The position numbers and the translations under genes are program-made. 64,000 bases of DNA, from the NCBI GenBank assembly GCA_902596915.1, contig CACJVQ010000001.1, positions 47,367 to 111,366 of the forward strand, given 5' to 3'. This stretch comes from an uncultured Pelagibacteraceae bacterium. GTDB taxonomy: Bacteria > Pseudomonadota > Alphaproteobacteria > Pelagibacterales > Pelagibacteraceae. Positions 17,753 through 26,760 of the stretch are shown here, in pieces. Under the pieces are notes generated by a model. That model had not been told where the DNA came from. It did no database searches and was given only the letters and a program-made list of their open reading frames with translations. Within the stretch, counting starts at the first letter, position 1, and every line of letters starts with the position of its first letter.

Positions 17753-19123
17753 ATGGAAAAATCAAACGTTACAACACTACCAAACGCAAAAGTAAAAAAA
17801 GAAAAGAATAATATTCAAAACTCATTATCTCCAAGAGAAATAGTTTCTGAGTTAGATAGATTTGTTGTTGGACAAAATAATGCAAAAAGAGCGGTAGCAA
17901 TTGCTTTAAGAAATAGATGGAGAAGACAAGCTCTAGAAGGTGATATGAAGGATGAAGTTCTTCCAAAAAATATTTTAATGATGGGACCAACAGGTGTTGG
18001 TAAAACGGAAATATCTAGAAGATTATCAAAACTAGCTGAAGCACCATTTGTAAAAGTTGAGGCTACAAGATTTACTGAAGTTGGTTATGTTGGAAGAGAT
18101 GTTGAACAAATAATTAGAGATCTTTTAGAAATTGCTATTGCAATGGAAAAAGTTAAAAAAAGAAAAGAAGTACACGCTAAAGCACAAAAATTAGCAGAAG
18201 ATAGAGTTCTTGATGCAATTGTAGGTAATAAAGCAAGTGTTGCAACACGCGAAAGTTTTAGAAAAAGATTAAGAGATGGTGATTTAGATGACAATGAGAT
18301 TGAGATAGCTGTAACTGAGAGTGGTGGAGGAATGCCGTCATTTGAAATCCCTGGTATGCCAGGTGCAAATGTTGGAATGATTAATATTTCAGACATGCTT
18401 GGTAAATCTATGGGTCAAAAAGCTAAGAAGAAGAAAATGTCAGTTAAAGAATCTCATGAAATATTACTTAACGAGGAAGCTGATAAATTAATCGAACAAG
18501 ATAAAATTATTAAATCAGCAAAAAATACAACTGAAAATAATGGTATCGTATTTTTAGATGAAATAGATAAAATTTCAGCAAGAACTGATAGAGTTGGTGG
18601 CGATGTATCAAGAGAAGGTGTTCAAAGAGACTTACTTCCTTTAATAGAAGGGACAACAGTAAGTACAAAATATGGTCCGATTAAAACAGATCACATATTA
18701 TTTATAGCTTCTGGCGCATTCCAGTTAGCAAAGCCATCAGATCTTTTACCTGAGCTTCAGGGAAGACTTCCAATCAGAGTTGAGCTAGATGCATTGAATA
18801 GTGAGGATTTTAAGCGAATTTTAAAAGAGCCGGACAATAGTTTGATTAAACAATACAAGGCTTTACTTAAAACAGAAAATGTTGATTTAGAATTTACTGA
18901 GGATGGAATTGATACCATCGCAACAATTGCAAGCGAAGTAAATACAACAGTTGAAAATATTGGCGCTAGAAGACTACATACTATAATCGAAAGAGTTTTA
19001 GATGAAATTAGTTTTACTGCAACAGACCGAGCTGGAGAAAAGATCAGTATAGACTCGGATTATATTAAGAAAAATATTGGTGAACTTGTAAAAGACGCTG
19101 ATCTTTCAAAATTTATTTTATAA
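17753..19123 (+). CDS. hslU: ATP-dependent protease ATPase subunit HslU
   Basis: The 456-residue AAA+ unfoldase starts with a short extra N-terminal stretch of about 25 residues before [17 protein letters not shown]. It then has Walker [10 protein letters not shown], the pore loop [13 protein letters not shown], the intermediate domain (about 135-250), and Walker [13 protein letters not shown]. The C terminus ends in DLSKFIL, the tail that docks into HslV and activates it. HslU feeds unfolded protein to HslV. It is convergent with the smr gene, 3 bases away. Confidence 0.97.
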   Translation: MEKSNVTTLPNAKVKKEKNNIQNSLSPREIVSELDRFVVGQNNAKRAVAIALRNRWRRQALEGDMKDEVLPKNILMMGPTGVGKTEISRRLSKLAEAPFVKVEATRFTEVGYVGRDVEQIIRDLLEIAIAMEKVKKRKEVHAKAQKLAEDRVLDAIVGNKASVATRESFRKRLRDGDLDDNEIEIAVTESGGGMPSFEIPGMPGANVGMINISDMLGKSMGQKAKKKKMSVKESHEILLNEEADKLIEQDKIIKSAKNTTENNGIVFLDEIDKISARTDRVGGDVSREGVQRDLLPLIEGTTVSTKYGPIKTDHILFIASGAFQLAKPSDLLPELQGRLPIRVELDALNSEDFKRILKEPDNSLIKQYKALLKTENVDLEFTEDGIDTIATIASEVNTTVENIGARRLHTIIERVLDEISFTATDRAGEKISIDSDYIKKNIGELVKDADLSKFIL

Positions 19124-19126
19124 TTC

Positions 19127-19543
19127 TTATTTTTTTTTTCTTAAAAAAATATCAAAATTTCCAACGGATGGATTTTCAACAGCCTCAAAATCAATACTTA
19201 TAATTTTGTTCATTAAATGATCACTACCTTTAATAAAATTAGGTACTGAGTATTTTAATATGCTCAAATTACTAGATTGATATGGGTCATTTAAATTTTT
19301 TGATCTTAGACCCTTTCCTGTGATTACATTAATTTTGTTTACTCCATTAATAAAGCATTCTTCTATATAAGAAGTCATCTTTTGATTTGCTTCCTCTAAG
19401 GTATATCCATGCAAATCAATAGATCTTTCAATATATCTCTGAGGTGTTGAAGAAATTTTTTGATCTTTATTTTCTAATTTATCAGTACTATCTAAAAAAT
19501 TTTGCCAGTCTTGTTTATCTTTATCTGATATTTTTTTGTTCAA
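19127..19543 (-). CDS. Smr/MutS2-type nuclease-domain protein
   Basis: The 138-residue product has a charged N-terminal third and one Smr domain. The domain shows SIDLHGYTLEEA, which contains the conserved DLHG, and NVITGKGLRS, the second loop of the domain. Stand-alone Smr proteins are often DNA- or RNA-nicking enzymes, with proposed roles in recombination control or stalled-ribosome mRNA cleavage; which applies here is not known. It follows the Tim44-like gene with its start directly at that gene's stop. A neighbour of hslVU in other alphaproteobacteria as well. Confidence 0.82.
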   Translation of the reverse strand: MNKKISDKDKQDWQNFLDSTDKLENKDQKISSTPQRYIERSIDLHGYTLEEANQKMTSYIEECFINGVNKINVITGKGLRSKNLNDPYQSSNLSILKYSVPNFIKGSDHLMNKIISIDFEAVENPSVGNFDIFLRKKK

Positions 19544-20134
19544 CTAAGCCTGGGTGTCTACTATTAACCAGTTAGGATTTTTTGAAGTAATATCTTTTGT
19601 AAACTTCCAAGTATCTAGCACTTTTTTAACTTTTTGAGCGTCGCCTGATACAACTTTATTATCCTTATCTTTAATACAGGATATTATTTCACTTACAAAT
19701 TCAACGGTTACTTCAAGCATATTTTTATTTTGATTATGCTCTTTGATTTCTGCCGAATTAATACCGATAAACGTAGTATCAGAAGTGACATTTCTTGCTT
19801 TTTTGTCTTTTATTGCTTCGTCAAACTGCTCGTACACATTTTTTGCCAAAAGATTTTTTATTGATTTTAGATCCCCTTTAGAGAAACTAGTAATAATGCT
19901 TTCATAAGCAATTTTAGCACCATTTAAAAAATCTTTCTTTGCTGCATCGTCAAATTTATCAGCATTCAAAATTGGAGAAGTTTTTGTTTCTGGAACCTCT
20001 TCGTGAGGAAAACTTGAATTAATATTTTCTTCAAAACCAGTTTTTTTACCTAAAATTCCTCTTAATCTTAGGAAAATAAAACCCGCTATCATTGCCAATA
20101 GTATTATATCGATGTACTCAAAGCTGTAACTCAT
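19544..20134 (-). CDS. Tim44/TimA-like domain protein, membrane-anchored
   Basis: The 196-residue product has one N-terminal membrane helix (IDIILLAMIAGFIFLRLRGILG, given here as residues about 8-29), an acidic linker, and a Tim44-like domain from about 60. Marks of that domain are FLNGAKIAYESIITSFSKGD, KNLLAKNVYEQF and a C-terminal DTWKFTKDITSKNPNWLIVDTQ pattern. Bacterial Tim44-like proteins of this layout are common in alphaproteobacteria beside fxsA and secB; a role in membrane protein handling is inferred from the mitochondrial relative. The start is divergent from fxsA with 58 bases between. Confidence 0.8.
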   Translation of the reverse strand: MSYSFEYIDIILLAMIAGFIFLRLRGILGKKTGFEENINSSFPHEEVPETKTSPILNADKFDDAAKKDFLNGAKIAYESIITSFSKGDLKSIKNLLAKNVYEQFDEAIKDKKARNVTSDTTFIGINSAEIKEHNQNKNMLEVTVEFVSEIISCIKDKDNKVVSGDAQKVKKVLDTWKFTKDITSKNPNWLIVDTQA

Positions 20135-20192
20135 ATATTAATAATATTTACTATGTTGATTAATTTCAACCTGCAATTTACATTATAGACAA

Positions 20193-20621
20193 ATGAACAC
20201 AGCAATAATTCTCATTTTGGGGATACCTCTTATTGAAATCTACCTATTTATAAAGGTTGGATCAGAAATAGGAGCTTTAAACACCATTTTATTAATTCTT
20301 ACAACTGCGGTTGTAGGTATTTGGTACGCAAGATATGAGGGATTTAACACATTGCGTTCAGGCATGTCTCAGTTAGTTAAAAATGAACTACCACTTTATG
20401 AAATAGTTTCAGGGGCGGCAATTGCTTTTGCAGCTCTTTTATTAATATTGCCAGGATTTGCTACTGATATTATAGGTATTTTATTGGTTTTTCCTGTTAC
20501 AAGAAAAATAATTCTTAGTAAGTATTCAAAAAAAAATACATCTAAAAAAAAGGATAATGATAAAGAAAAAAATTATATTGAGGGAGAATATGAAGATATA
20601 GAGGATAAAGATGGAAAATAA
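20193..20621 (+). CDS. fxsA: FxsA-family membrane protein
   Basis: The 142-residue product has three to four hydrophobic segments in the first 105 residues and a highly charged Lys/Asp/Glu-rich tail. GIPLIEIYLFIKVG at the start, VGIWYARYEGF, and LLILPGFATDIIGILLVFP match the FxsA family of cytoplasmic membrane proteins. In E. coli, extra FxsA blocks phage T7 exclusion by the F plasmid; its normal role is unknown. The end overlaps the start of secB by 11 bases. Confidence 0.87.
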   Translation: MNTAIILILGIPLIEIYLFIKVGSEIGALNTILLILTTAVVGIWYARYEGFNTLRSGMSQLVKNELPLYEIVSGAAIAFAALLLILPGFATDIIGILLVFPVTRKIILSKYSKKNTSKKKDNDKEKNYIEGEYEDIEDKDGK

Positions 20622-21033
20622 ATTTAAAATAATTGTAAGTTATATTAAAGATTTATCAGTTGAAATTCCAAGCCCAGAAGCTTTGGTAACAATTAGAAAT
20701 ACTATTCCAGAGTATAAGATGAAAGTTGATATTAATTCAAAACCTTTAAAAAGGAAAATGATAGAAGTTTTAACTACTTTAACATATGAAAATCCAAACA
20801 AAAAAAAAGAAAAGGGCTTTTTTCAAATCGCATATGCAAATGTTATTGAGATACTTGATTTAAAAATTAATAAGGCAGATCTAGAAAAAATAATATTAAG
20901 TGATCTTCAAATTATGATGTATCCAGAGTTAGAGGAAAAGTTTTTGACTATATTACGATCATCAGGTTTACCAGATTTAAAATTTGGTAATAAAATTGAT
21001 TTTGAAAAACTATATAAAGAAAGATTAAACTAA
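20611..21033 (+). CDS. secB: Protein-export chaperone SecB (divergent)
   Basis: The 140-residue product aligns in outline with SecB: YIKDLSVEIPSPEAL near the start (YIKD.S.E.P.P in the family), KMKVDINSKPL, EVLTTLTYE, and FEKLYKERLN at the end (F..LY...L in SecB). SecB tetramers hold preproteins unfolded and pass them to SecA. Identity to E. coli SecB is low, so the conserved fxsA-secB-dnaQ order adds weight. It shares 4 bases with the convergent dnaQ (CTAA at 21030-21033). Confidence 0.78.
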   Translation: MENKFKIIVSYIKDLSVEIPSPEALVTIRNTIPEYKMKVDINSKPLKRKMIEVLTTLTYENPNKKKEKGFFQIAYANVIEILDLKINKADLEKIILSDLQIMMYPELEEKFLTILRSSGLPDLKFGNKIDFEKLYKERLN

Positions 21034-21695
21034 AAGAAATTTTTTTTTAAATTTTTTTTAAGAAATTCTTTATGGTTCAGTAGTTCTTGTTCAGTTGGTT
21101 TAATAACTTTTTTATAATATTCTACTCCACCTTGGGACAAAGAAATATTATTTTCACTATTTTCAACTAGATTTAGAGTAGGTTCTTTTTGATCAATTAA
21201 ATTTATGTAAACTTTTGCAAGTAAATCACAATCAATCAGAGCAGTATGTTTTTCTCTCCTTGAATTATCAATTCTAAACCTTTTGCATAGTGCATCTAAG
21301 CTTATTCCTGATCCTGGAAATTTATTTCGCGCTAATTCTAGCGTATCAATAACATTTGCAGTACTTATCTTTGGCTTTCCAATTAAAGTTAATTCATTAT
21401 TTAAATGACCAATATCAAATTCAGCATTATGTATAATAATTTTTTTATCCTTAATAAAATCTATAAAATCATCTGCTATATCAGCAAATTTTTGTTTGGT
21501 TGCTAAAAATTCATCAGAATAACCGTGCACTTCAAATGCTTTCTCTGATACTTTTCTTTCAGGGTTTAAATAAAAATGGAATATATTTTTTGTTGGTATT
21601 AAATTATCTAACTCTATACAACCAATTTCTACAATTCTATGACCATCTCTAACTGATAAGCCTGTTGTCTCAGTATCTAGAACTATTTCTTTCAT
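21030..21695 (-). CDS. dnaQ: DNA polymerase III epsilon subunit (3'-5' proofreading exonuclease)
   Basis: The 221-residue product has the DnaQ exonuclease fold: VLDTETTGL (ExoI with the metal-binding Asp and Glu), HNAEFDIGHLNNEL (ExoII), and REKHTALIDCDLLAKVY (ExoIII with catalytic His and Asp). A short C-terminal tail should bind the alpha subunit. It proofreads replication errors. The start overlaps the end of coaE by 26 bases, a larger overlap than usual here, but both frames are clearly coding. Confidence 0.94.
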   Translation of the reverse strand: MKEIVLDTETTGLSVRDGHRIVEIGCIELDNLIPTKNIFHFYLNPERKVSEKAFEVHGYSDEFLATKQKFADIADDFIDFIKDKKIIIHNAEFDIGHLNNELTLIGKPKISTANVIDTLELARNKFPGSGISLDALCKRFRIDNSRREKHTALIDCDLLAKVYINLIDQKEPTLNLVENSENNISLSQGGVEYYKKVIKPTEQELLNHKEFLKKNLKKNFF

Positions 21696-22263
21696 TTAAA
21701 ATTTTTTTTTTAATTAGTTTAACTTTTTTTTTCATCACATTTACTGAAAAATTATTATTAATGACATAGTCAGCTAATTTTTCTTTTTTAGATAATATAA
21801 CCTGGTTTTCTTTAAGATTCTTTAGCAATTTCTTATTAAAGTTCCGCCTCTTTTTTAATCTGTTTAAGACTTTGGATTTATTTGATTTAACAAAAATAAT
21901 TATATCTTTTTTTTTATTGAGTTTGTTTTCTATTAATAAAGGGATATCAAAAATAATAACTTCACTCTTCTTATTTCTTATTATAAATCTTTTCATATTT
22001 TTTCTTACCAAAGGGTGAACAATAGAAGATATAATTTTAAGGTTTCTCTTATTTGAACTTATGGACGATATGAGTTCTTTTTTTTTAATAGGAAATGATT
22101 TTATAAATTTTGGTAATTTTTTTTTTAATTTATTAAAACAATCTTTATTTTTTTTATAAATATATTTTACTTCATCATCTGCATTAAATACTGGATATCC
22201 AAAAAGCTTTGAAATAAAAGATTTCCCTGAACCTATACCACCAATTATTCCAACTCTAATCAT
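21670..22263 (-). CDS. coaE: Dephospho-CoA kinase CoaE
   Basis: The 197-residue kinase opens with VGIIGGIGSGKSFISKLF, the P-loop. It continues with FNADDEVKYIY, IVHPLVRKNM, and IIFDIPLLIENKL, which match the substrate and lid segments of CoaE. It phosphorylates dephospho-CoA, the last step of CoA synthesis. The C-terminal half is extremely Lys-rich, in line with the base composition. It lies between aroE (23 bases upstream) and dnaQ. Confidence 0.93.
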   Translation of the reverse strand: MIRVGIIGGIGSGKSFISKLFGYPVFNADDEVKYIYKKNKDCFNKLKKKLPKFIKSFPIKKKELISSISSNKRNLKIISSIVHPLVRKNMKRFIIRNKKSEVIIFDIPLLIENKLNKKKDIIIFVKSNKSKVLNRLKKRRNFNKKLLKNLKENQVILSKKEKLADYVINNNFSVNVMKKKVKLIKKKILNERNSSRY

Positions 22264-22286
22264 GTTTAATTTTAAATCTCATAGTT

Positions 22287-23081
22287 TCAATTTTTTAGAA
22301 ATTCAATTAATTCTTTGTTAATTTCTGGTTCAACATTATGCCAAATATTAAAAGCTTGTTGGCCCTGAAATAAAAACATATTTAAACCATTTTCAATTGA
22401 ATTACCCTCTGCATTTCCTGCTTCTGAAAACTCTGTTTGAAATGGTGCATATATAACATCATAAAAAAGCTTATTTTGACCAGCCTGAGAAAAGTCTATG
22501 TCAAATTTATCTGCTTTATTTAAACCTAAAGTAGTGGCATTTATTATCATATCAAACTTTGGTAAATCACCCCATTCCACAACATTAATCTCTTTGAATA
22601 AATTTTTTAAATTTTCAGCTTTTTTTTTAGTTCTGTTACTCAAAAATATTTTTGATACTTGCATCCTTAACAATGAAAAAATTATTGACGGCACAACCCC
22701 ACCAGCACCTAATATCAGAACTGTCTTGTCACTTACATCATAACTCAATTTTCTTATACTTAATTCAAACCCATTAATATCGGTATTATCTCCAATTAAA
22801 TTACCTTTATTTAACGAGATAGTATTTACAGATTGTGTCCTTAACGCATTACTACTTAAAATATCTAGGTGAGGTATTATTGATTTTTTAAAAGGGACAG
22901 TAACATTTAAACCCTCCAAATCTCCTTTTTTGATAGATTTGCATAGTTCAGACAAATCATTGTCATAGGTTTCCAGTTTTCCATAAATTGCATCTAAATT
23001 ATTTTTTTTTATCCAATAATTATGTAACTTTGGAGATAAAGAATGTTCAATTGGATTTCCTATTACTAAAAATTTTTTCAT
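22287..23081 (-). CDS. aroE: Shikimate dehydrogenase AroE
   Basis: The 264-residue product opens with VIGNPIEHSLSPKLHNYW, the shikimate-binding segment with conserved Ser-x-Ser. It has GLNVTVPFK with the catalytic Lys, GDNTDINGF, and the NADP-binding loop VLILGAGGVVPSI followed by LSNRTKKKAE. It reduces 3-dehydroshikimate to shikimate in aromatic amino-acid synthesis. The start overlaps the end of maf by 4 bases. Confidence 0.94.
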   Translation of the reverse strand: MKKFLVIGNPIEHSLSPKLHNYWIKKNNLDAIYGKLETYDNDLSELCKSIKKGDLEGLNVTVPFKKSIIPHLDILSSNALRTQSVNTISLNKGNLIGDNTDINGFELSIRKLSYDVSDKTVLILGAGGVVPSIIFSLLRMQVSKIFLSNRTKKKAENLKNLFKEINVVEWGDLPKFDMIINATTLGLNKADKFDIDFSQAGQNKLFYDVIYAPFQTEFSEAGNAEGNSIENGLNMFLFQGQQAFNIWHNVEPEINKELIEFLKN

Positions 23082-23662
23082 TTTTGTAGCTCCAAATATT
23101 CTTTAATTTTTTTAATAGGTAAGCCCATTATCGTATCTTCATCTCCATCAATATTTGAAAATAAGGCTCTTCCTTCTCCTTCAATTTGATAAACATTATA
23201 AGCATATAAAGCTTCATCACTTATTTTATTTAGATAAGTAGTTAATTCATTTTCAGAAAAATCCTTCATGGTCAAGTAAGCTTTGTCAGTATAGTTCCAA
23301 ACCATAGATCCATTTTTAGATATACAAACTGAACTGATCAAAGAATGTTTTTTTCCATTGAGTTTCTTTAAAATATTCAAAGCCTCTTCTCTACTTTCTG
23401 GTTTTGAAATTAATTCTCCAGTTAAATCTATGACGCTATCTGCTCCTAATACTATAGCATTATTAATTTTTTGACTTACCTTGTTTGCTTTTAGTTCTGC
23501 TAGATTCTTAGAAATTATTTCTGGTGAAGCTCCTTCCTTTAATAAACTTTCTTTTATAGGGTCCTCATCAACATTTGAGGCTTCAACCTTACAATTAATA
23601 TTATGATTATCTAGAATTTCTTTTCTAACTTTACTTTTTGAAGCTAAAATTATGTTAGGCAT
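23078..23662 (-). CDS. maf: Maf-family nucleotide pyrophosphatase
   Basis: The roughly 194-residue product opens with ILASKSKVRKEIL, the nucleotide-binding start of the Maf family. It has VLGADSVIDL with the conserved acid, KPESREEALNILKKLNGKKH, and a closing GDEDTIMGLPI. Maf proteins hydrolyse dTTP/UTP or methylated nucleotides to stop their misuse. I took the ATG at 23662 just before the first strand; a start at 23683 would overlap ppsR by 29 bases instead of 8. Confidence 0.9.
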   Translation of the reverse strand: MPNIILASKSKVRKEILDNHNINCKVEASNVDEDPIKESLLKEGASPEIISKNLAELKANKVSQKINNAIVLGADSVIDLTGELISKPESREEALNILKKLNGKKHSLISSVCISKNGSMVWNYTDKAYLTMKDFSENELTTYLNKISDEALYAYNVYQIEGEGRALFSNIDGDEDTIMGLPIKKIKEYLELQK

Positions 23663-24482
23663 TTTTTTTGTTCTTAATCTCAAAAATTTTTATTACTGAT
23701 GCGGCTGTTTCCTCAACTGATTTTCTTGTTACATCTATCGTTGGCCAATTGTTTTCTTTGAATAATTTTCTAGCACTATTTAACTCATCTTTAATTTTAT
23801 CGATATTTACATATTCACTATTTTGATCTTCTTTCAACGAATTCAATCTATTTTTTCTTAAATCATATAATCTTTCTGCCTCTGTAACTAAGCCAACAAC
23901 GCATGGTTTAAAATTTTTTTTGGTAACTTTAGATGGTATTGAATTTTCATTTACAAGTGGAATATTTGAAGTTTTAAAACCTCTATTAGCTAGATAAATG
24001 GAAGTTGGTGTTTTACTGGTTCTGCTCACACCTAACAAAATAATATCTGATTTCTCTATATCATCAATTTGGTTACCATCATCATGATTCATCGTAAATT
24101 GAATAGCTTCAATTCTGTCATAGTATTCTTCATTTAAAATATGCTGTCCACTTGGCTGATGAGAAGCTTTTTGATTTAACACTTTTGAAAAATTTAAAAT
24201 CAAGTCTCCAAGAACTCCAAAACAAGGTATATTTCTTTCGTAAGCTTTCTCTGTAAGATATTTTGCTAATTTGCTATTAACAATAGTATATAGAATAATT
24301 GAATTTTTATCTTTTTTTGCCTGTTTTAGTATAGCAAGAGTTTGACTTTCAGTACGAGTAAAAGAAAAATGATTTGTCTCGTATTCAAAATTAGGGAATT
24401 GAGCTTTCAAAGCTAAAAAAATTCTATCAAGTGTTTCTCCGGTAGAGTCTGATATTAAGTATATTTGATATAAATTTCTCAT
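23655..24482 (-). CDS. ppsR: Bifunctional kinase/pyrophosphorylase regulating PPDK or PEP synthase (DUF299)
   Basis: The 275-residue product opens with IYLISDSTGETLDR, the DUF299 signature. It has the P-loop-like GVSRTSKTPTSIYLANRG near residue 150, and SYT-like DVTRKSVEETAASVIKI at the C terminus. These proteins switch pyruvate phosphate dikinase or PEP synthase off and on by ADP-dependent phosphorylation of a threonine. This gene is the last before the proposed origin and points away from it. In Caulobacter and Rickettsia the corresponding origin-side block also lies next to hemE. Confidence 0.9.
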   Translation of the reverse strand: MRNLYQIYLISDSTGETLDRIFLALKAQFPNFEYETNHFSFTRTESQTLAILKQAKKDKNSIILYTIVNSKLAKYLTEKAYERNIPCFGVLGDLILNFSKVLNQKASHQPSGQHILNEEYYDRIEAIQFTMNHDDGNQIDDIEKSDIILLGVSRTSKTPTSIYLANRGFKTSNIPLVNENSIPSKVTKKNFKPCVVGLVTEAERLYDLRKNRLNSLKEDQNSEYVNIDKIKDELNSARKLFKENNWPTIDVTRKSVEETAASVIKIFEIKNKKNA

Positions 24483-24519
24483 GTATAAAGTGTTTATAAT
24501 CTATAAGTAAAATAAGAAA

Positions 24520-24636
24520 AATTCAGATTTACCCTTCTGGAAAATAATAGTTAGTTTTTTTTCCATTAAATTAACTAAATTATAAAATGTTAACAAAGTT
24601 ATACATAATATACATAAAATATGAGAAATCTGAATT
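24520..24636. repeat. Inverted repeat flanking the centre of the origin gap
   Basis: AATTCAGATTT at 24520-24530 is repeated exactly in reverse complement at 24626-24636, with 95 bases between the arms. One copy of the GTTAACAAA direct repeat (24589-24597) lies inside and the other (24685-24693) outside. The arms match over 11 bases only, so chance cannot be excluded in such AT-rich DNA. Confidence 0.5.
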
Positions 24637-24716
24637 AATCCCTATAAAATAAAGCTAATTAGAGATCTAGATTATGAATAAAAAGTTAACAAACTGTGAT
24701 AATTGACTAATTTACG

Positions 24717-24725
24717 TTATCCACA
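24717..24725 (+). promoter_or_regulatory. DnaA box TTATCCACA
   Basis: The nine bases equal the strongest known DnaA box. It lies 42 bases before the hemE start, in the only large gene-free stretch. Weaker matches in the same gap are TGTTTATAA at 24491-24499 (one mismatch to the consensus on the minus strand) and TTATACATA at 24599-24607 (two mismatches to TTATCCACA). Confidence 0.75.
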
Positions 24726-24766
24726 ATACATAATACTAATAAAGTAAATAATATATATCTATTTAT

Positions 24767-25768
24767 ATGAGTCCCATAACTAACTGTATAAAAAATAAAG
24801 ATACTAAAACTAATCCTATATGGCTAATGAGACAGGCAGGAAGATATTTGCCTGAATTTAGAGAGATAAGAAAAAAAAATACAAATTTTATAAAACTTTG
24901 TTTAAATAGCGATTTAGCATCTGAAATAACTCTTCAACCTATAAAGAGATTTGGATTTGATGGTGCTGTAATATTTTCTGATATTTTGATGTTACCATAC
25001 GGTCTTGGTCAAAAAGTAGAATTTGAAAAAAACTTTGGCCCAAAGCTTGGAGAAATAGAATTAGAAAATCTAAAAAATGTTGATGAAATTAACTTTACAG
25101 AAAAAGTTTATAAAGTTTACAAAGCAATTTCCAAAACTTCCCAGGATCCTCTAATGAATAATAAAGACATGATAGGATTTGTTGGAGCTCCATGGACTAT
25201 TCTTGTGTATATGATTAATAGATCATCTCCAAAAAAAGGTCTAACAGGTGAATTCTTTAAAGATGAATTCCTGATAAATAGACTACTAGGAATTATTGAA
25301 AAATTCTTGAAAGTTCATATAAAAAATCAAGTTGAAGCTGGGGCTAAAGTAATTCAAATTTTTGATAGTTGGGCAGGATTGTTAAACAATAAAATTCCTG
25401 AATATATCTATATACCCACATTAAATATTGTAGAATACGTTAAACAATTAGGTGTGCCCGTAATTTGTTTTCCAAGAGGTATTAAAGATTATAAAAATTT
25501 CTGTGAAATAGTTAAACCGGATGCAGTGAATATAGATTATGATGTTGATCCAGAAAAAATAGTAAAAGAAATAAAAATTCCAATCCAAGGAGGGCTTGAC
25601 CCTAAAATATTATTGACTGATAAAGAAATTCTTAAAAAAGAAGTAGAAAAATATCTTCATATTTTTAAGGATCATCCATACATATTTAATTTAGGTCATG
25701 GAATTCTACCAGAAACTAAAATTGAAATGGTTGAAGACTTGATTAAAATCGTACGAAACTTTAAATGA
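24767..25768 (+). CDS. hemE: Uroporphyrinogen decarboxylase HemE
   Basis: The 333-residue product has IWLMRQAGRYLPEFRE, the substrate-binding arginines at the N terminus. FDGAVIFSDILMLPYGLGQ holds the key Asp, and FVGAPWTILVYM and FNLGHGILPET near the end complete the HemE pattern. It removes the four acetate carboxyls of uroporphyrinogen III in haem synthesis. It is the first plus-strand gene right of the proposed origin. The stop overlaps the hemH start by 4 bases (ATGA). Confidence 0.96.
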   Translation: MSPITNCIKNKDTKTNPIWLMRQAGRYLPEFREIRKKNTNFIKLCLNSDLASEITLQPIKRFGFDGAVIFSDILMLPYGLGQKVEFEKNFGPKLGEIELENLKNVDEINFTEKVYKVYKAISKTSQDPLMNNKDMIGFVGAPWTILVYMINRSSPKKGLTGEFFKDEFLINRLLGIIEKFLKVHIKNQVEAGAKVIQIFDSWAGLLNNKIPEYIYIPTLNIVEYVKQLGVPVICFPRGIKDYKNFCEIVKPDAVNIDYDVDPEKIVKEIKIPIQGGLDPKILLTDKEILKKEVEKYLHIFKDHPYIFNLGHGILPETKIEMVEDLIKIVRNFK

Positions 25769-26757
25769 GATCAGACCACCCAAAAGTTAATTATGGCAAA
25801 ACAGGGGTTTTAATTATAAACCTTGGCACACCTGATTCCACTAGTTGGCTGGATATAAGGAAATATTTAAAGGAATTTTTATCAGATAGAAGAGTTATCG
25901 AAGTAAATCCTCTTATTTGGCAAGTAATTCTTAACTTATTTATACTTACTTTCAGGCCATCAAAAACAGCTAAAGCCTACAAAGAAATATGGATGAAAGA
26001 CAAGAACATGTCACCACTTAGGTTTTTTACAGAAAGCCAAGCTCATAAATTATCTGAGAAAATTGGTAATGAAAAATTGATTGTTGATTTTGCTATGAGG
26101 TATGGCAATCCAAGTATTAAAAATAAAATAAATGATCTTCATGAAAAAGGTTGTGAGAATTTAATAATACTACCTCTTTATCCTCAATATGCTGCTGCAA
26201 CTACTGCAACTGTCTGTGATGAGGTATATAGAACCCTTATGAAAATGAGATGGCAACCGAATTTAAAAATAATTCCTCATTATGAGTCTGAACCTCTTTA
26301 TATAGATGCTATTAAAAATAGTATTGTAAAAAAAATTAATGAAATTAATTGGAAACCAGACTTAATAGTAGCTTCGTATCACGGAATACCAAAAAAATAT
26401 TTTGATAAGGGAGATCCTTATCATTGCTATTGTCATAAAACTACTAGATTAATTTCTGAAAAATATTCAGATATTAAAATTATGACAACATTTCAATCAA
26501 GATTTGGTCCTCAAGAATGGTTACAACCTTATACAGACAAAACTTTTGAAGCCTTGCCTAAAGAGGGAAAAAAAAATATTTTAGTTATTTGTCCTGGTTT
26601 TTCATCTGATTGTGTTGAGACTTTAGAAGAAATATCCATCCAAGGGAAAGAAAGTTTTATCAAATCAGGAGGTGAAAACTTTGAAATGATACCTTGCTTA
26701 AATGATAATGAAGATCATATTTCTTTATTCAAACATCTTATTTCAAAAAACTTATAA
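25765..26757 (+). CDS. hemH: Ferrochelatase HemH
   Basis: The 330-residue product has GVLIINLGTPDS at the N terminus, YPQYAAATTATVCDEV, and the catalytic His in VASYHGIPKKYFDKGDPY. It also has CHKTTRLI, FQSRFGPQEWLQPYT and CPGFSSDCVETLEEI, all characteristic of ferrochelatase. It inserts iron into protoporphyrin IX. It is in an operon with hemE (4-base overlap) and hemJ (3-base gap), so the last haem steps are grouped. Confidence 0.96.
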   Translation: MRSDHPKVNYGKTGVLIINLGTPDSTSWLDIRKYLKEFLSDRRVIEVNPLIWQVILNLFILTFRPSKTAKAYKEIWMKDKNMSPLRFFTESQAHKLSEKIGNEKLIVDFAMRYGNPSIKNKINDLHEKGCENLIILPLYPQYAAATTATVCDEVYRTLMKMRWQPNLKIIPHYESEPLYIDAIKNSIVKKINEINWKPDLIVASYHGIPKKYFDKGDPYHCYCHKTTRLISEKYSDIKIMTTFQSRFGPQEWLQPYTDKTFEALPKEGKKNILVICPGFSSDCVETLEEISIQGKESFIKSGGENFEMIPCLNDNEDHISLFKHLISKNL

Positions 26758-26760
26758 TCA

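Larger units (their letters stand above)
24483..24766. other. Probable chromosomal replication origin (oriC) between ppsR and hemE
   Basis: This is the longest gene-free stretch of the window, 284 bases, and is very AT-rich. It holds one perfect DnaA box (24717-24725) and two looser ones (24491-24499, 24599-24607). There is also a 9-base direct repeat GTTAACAAA at 24589-24597 and 24685-24693, and an 11-base inverted repeat, AATTCAGATTT at 24520-24530 with AAATCTGAATT at 24626-24636. The origin lies beside hemE in Caulobacter and Rickettsia. Genes on both sides are transcribed outward, and parAB with parS-like sites lies 9-11 kb away. No RNA gene or open frame of note was found here. Confidence 0.75.

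Noticed and set aside
17191..18396. Long open frames on the minus strand opposite hslV and hslU
   Set aside because: They are shadows of strongly conserved genes and carry no family motif; the same holds for frames opposite ftsK, dnaK, mnmG and maeB.
24483..24766. CtrA sites (TTAA-N7-TTAA) in the origin
   Set aside because: No clean match with the right spacing was seen by eye; scattered TTAA is expected at this base composition.
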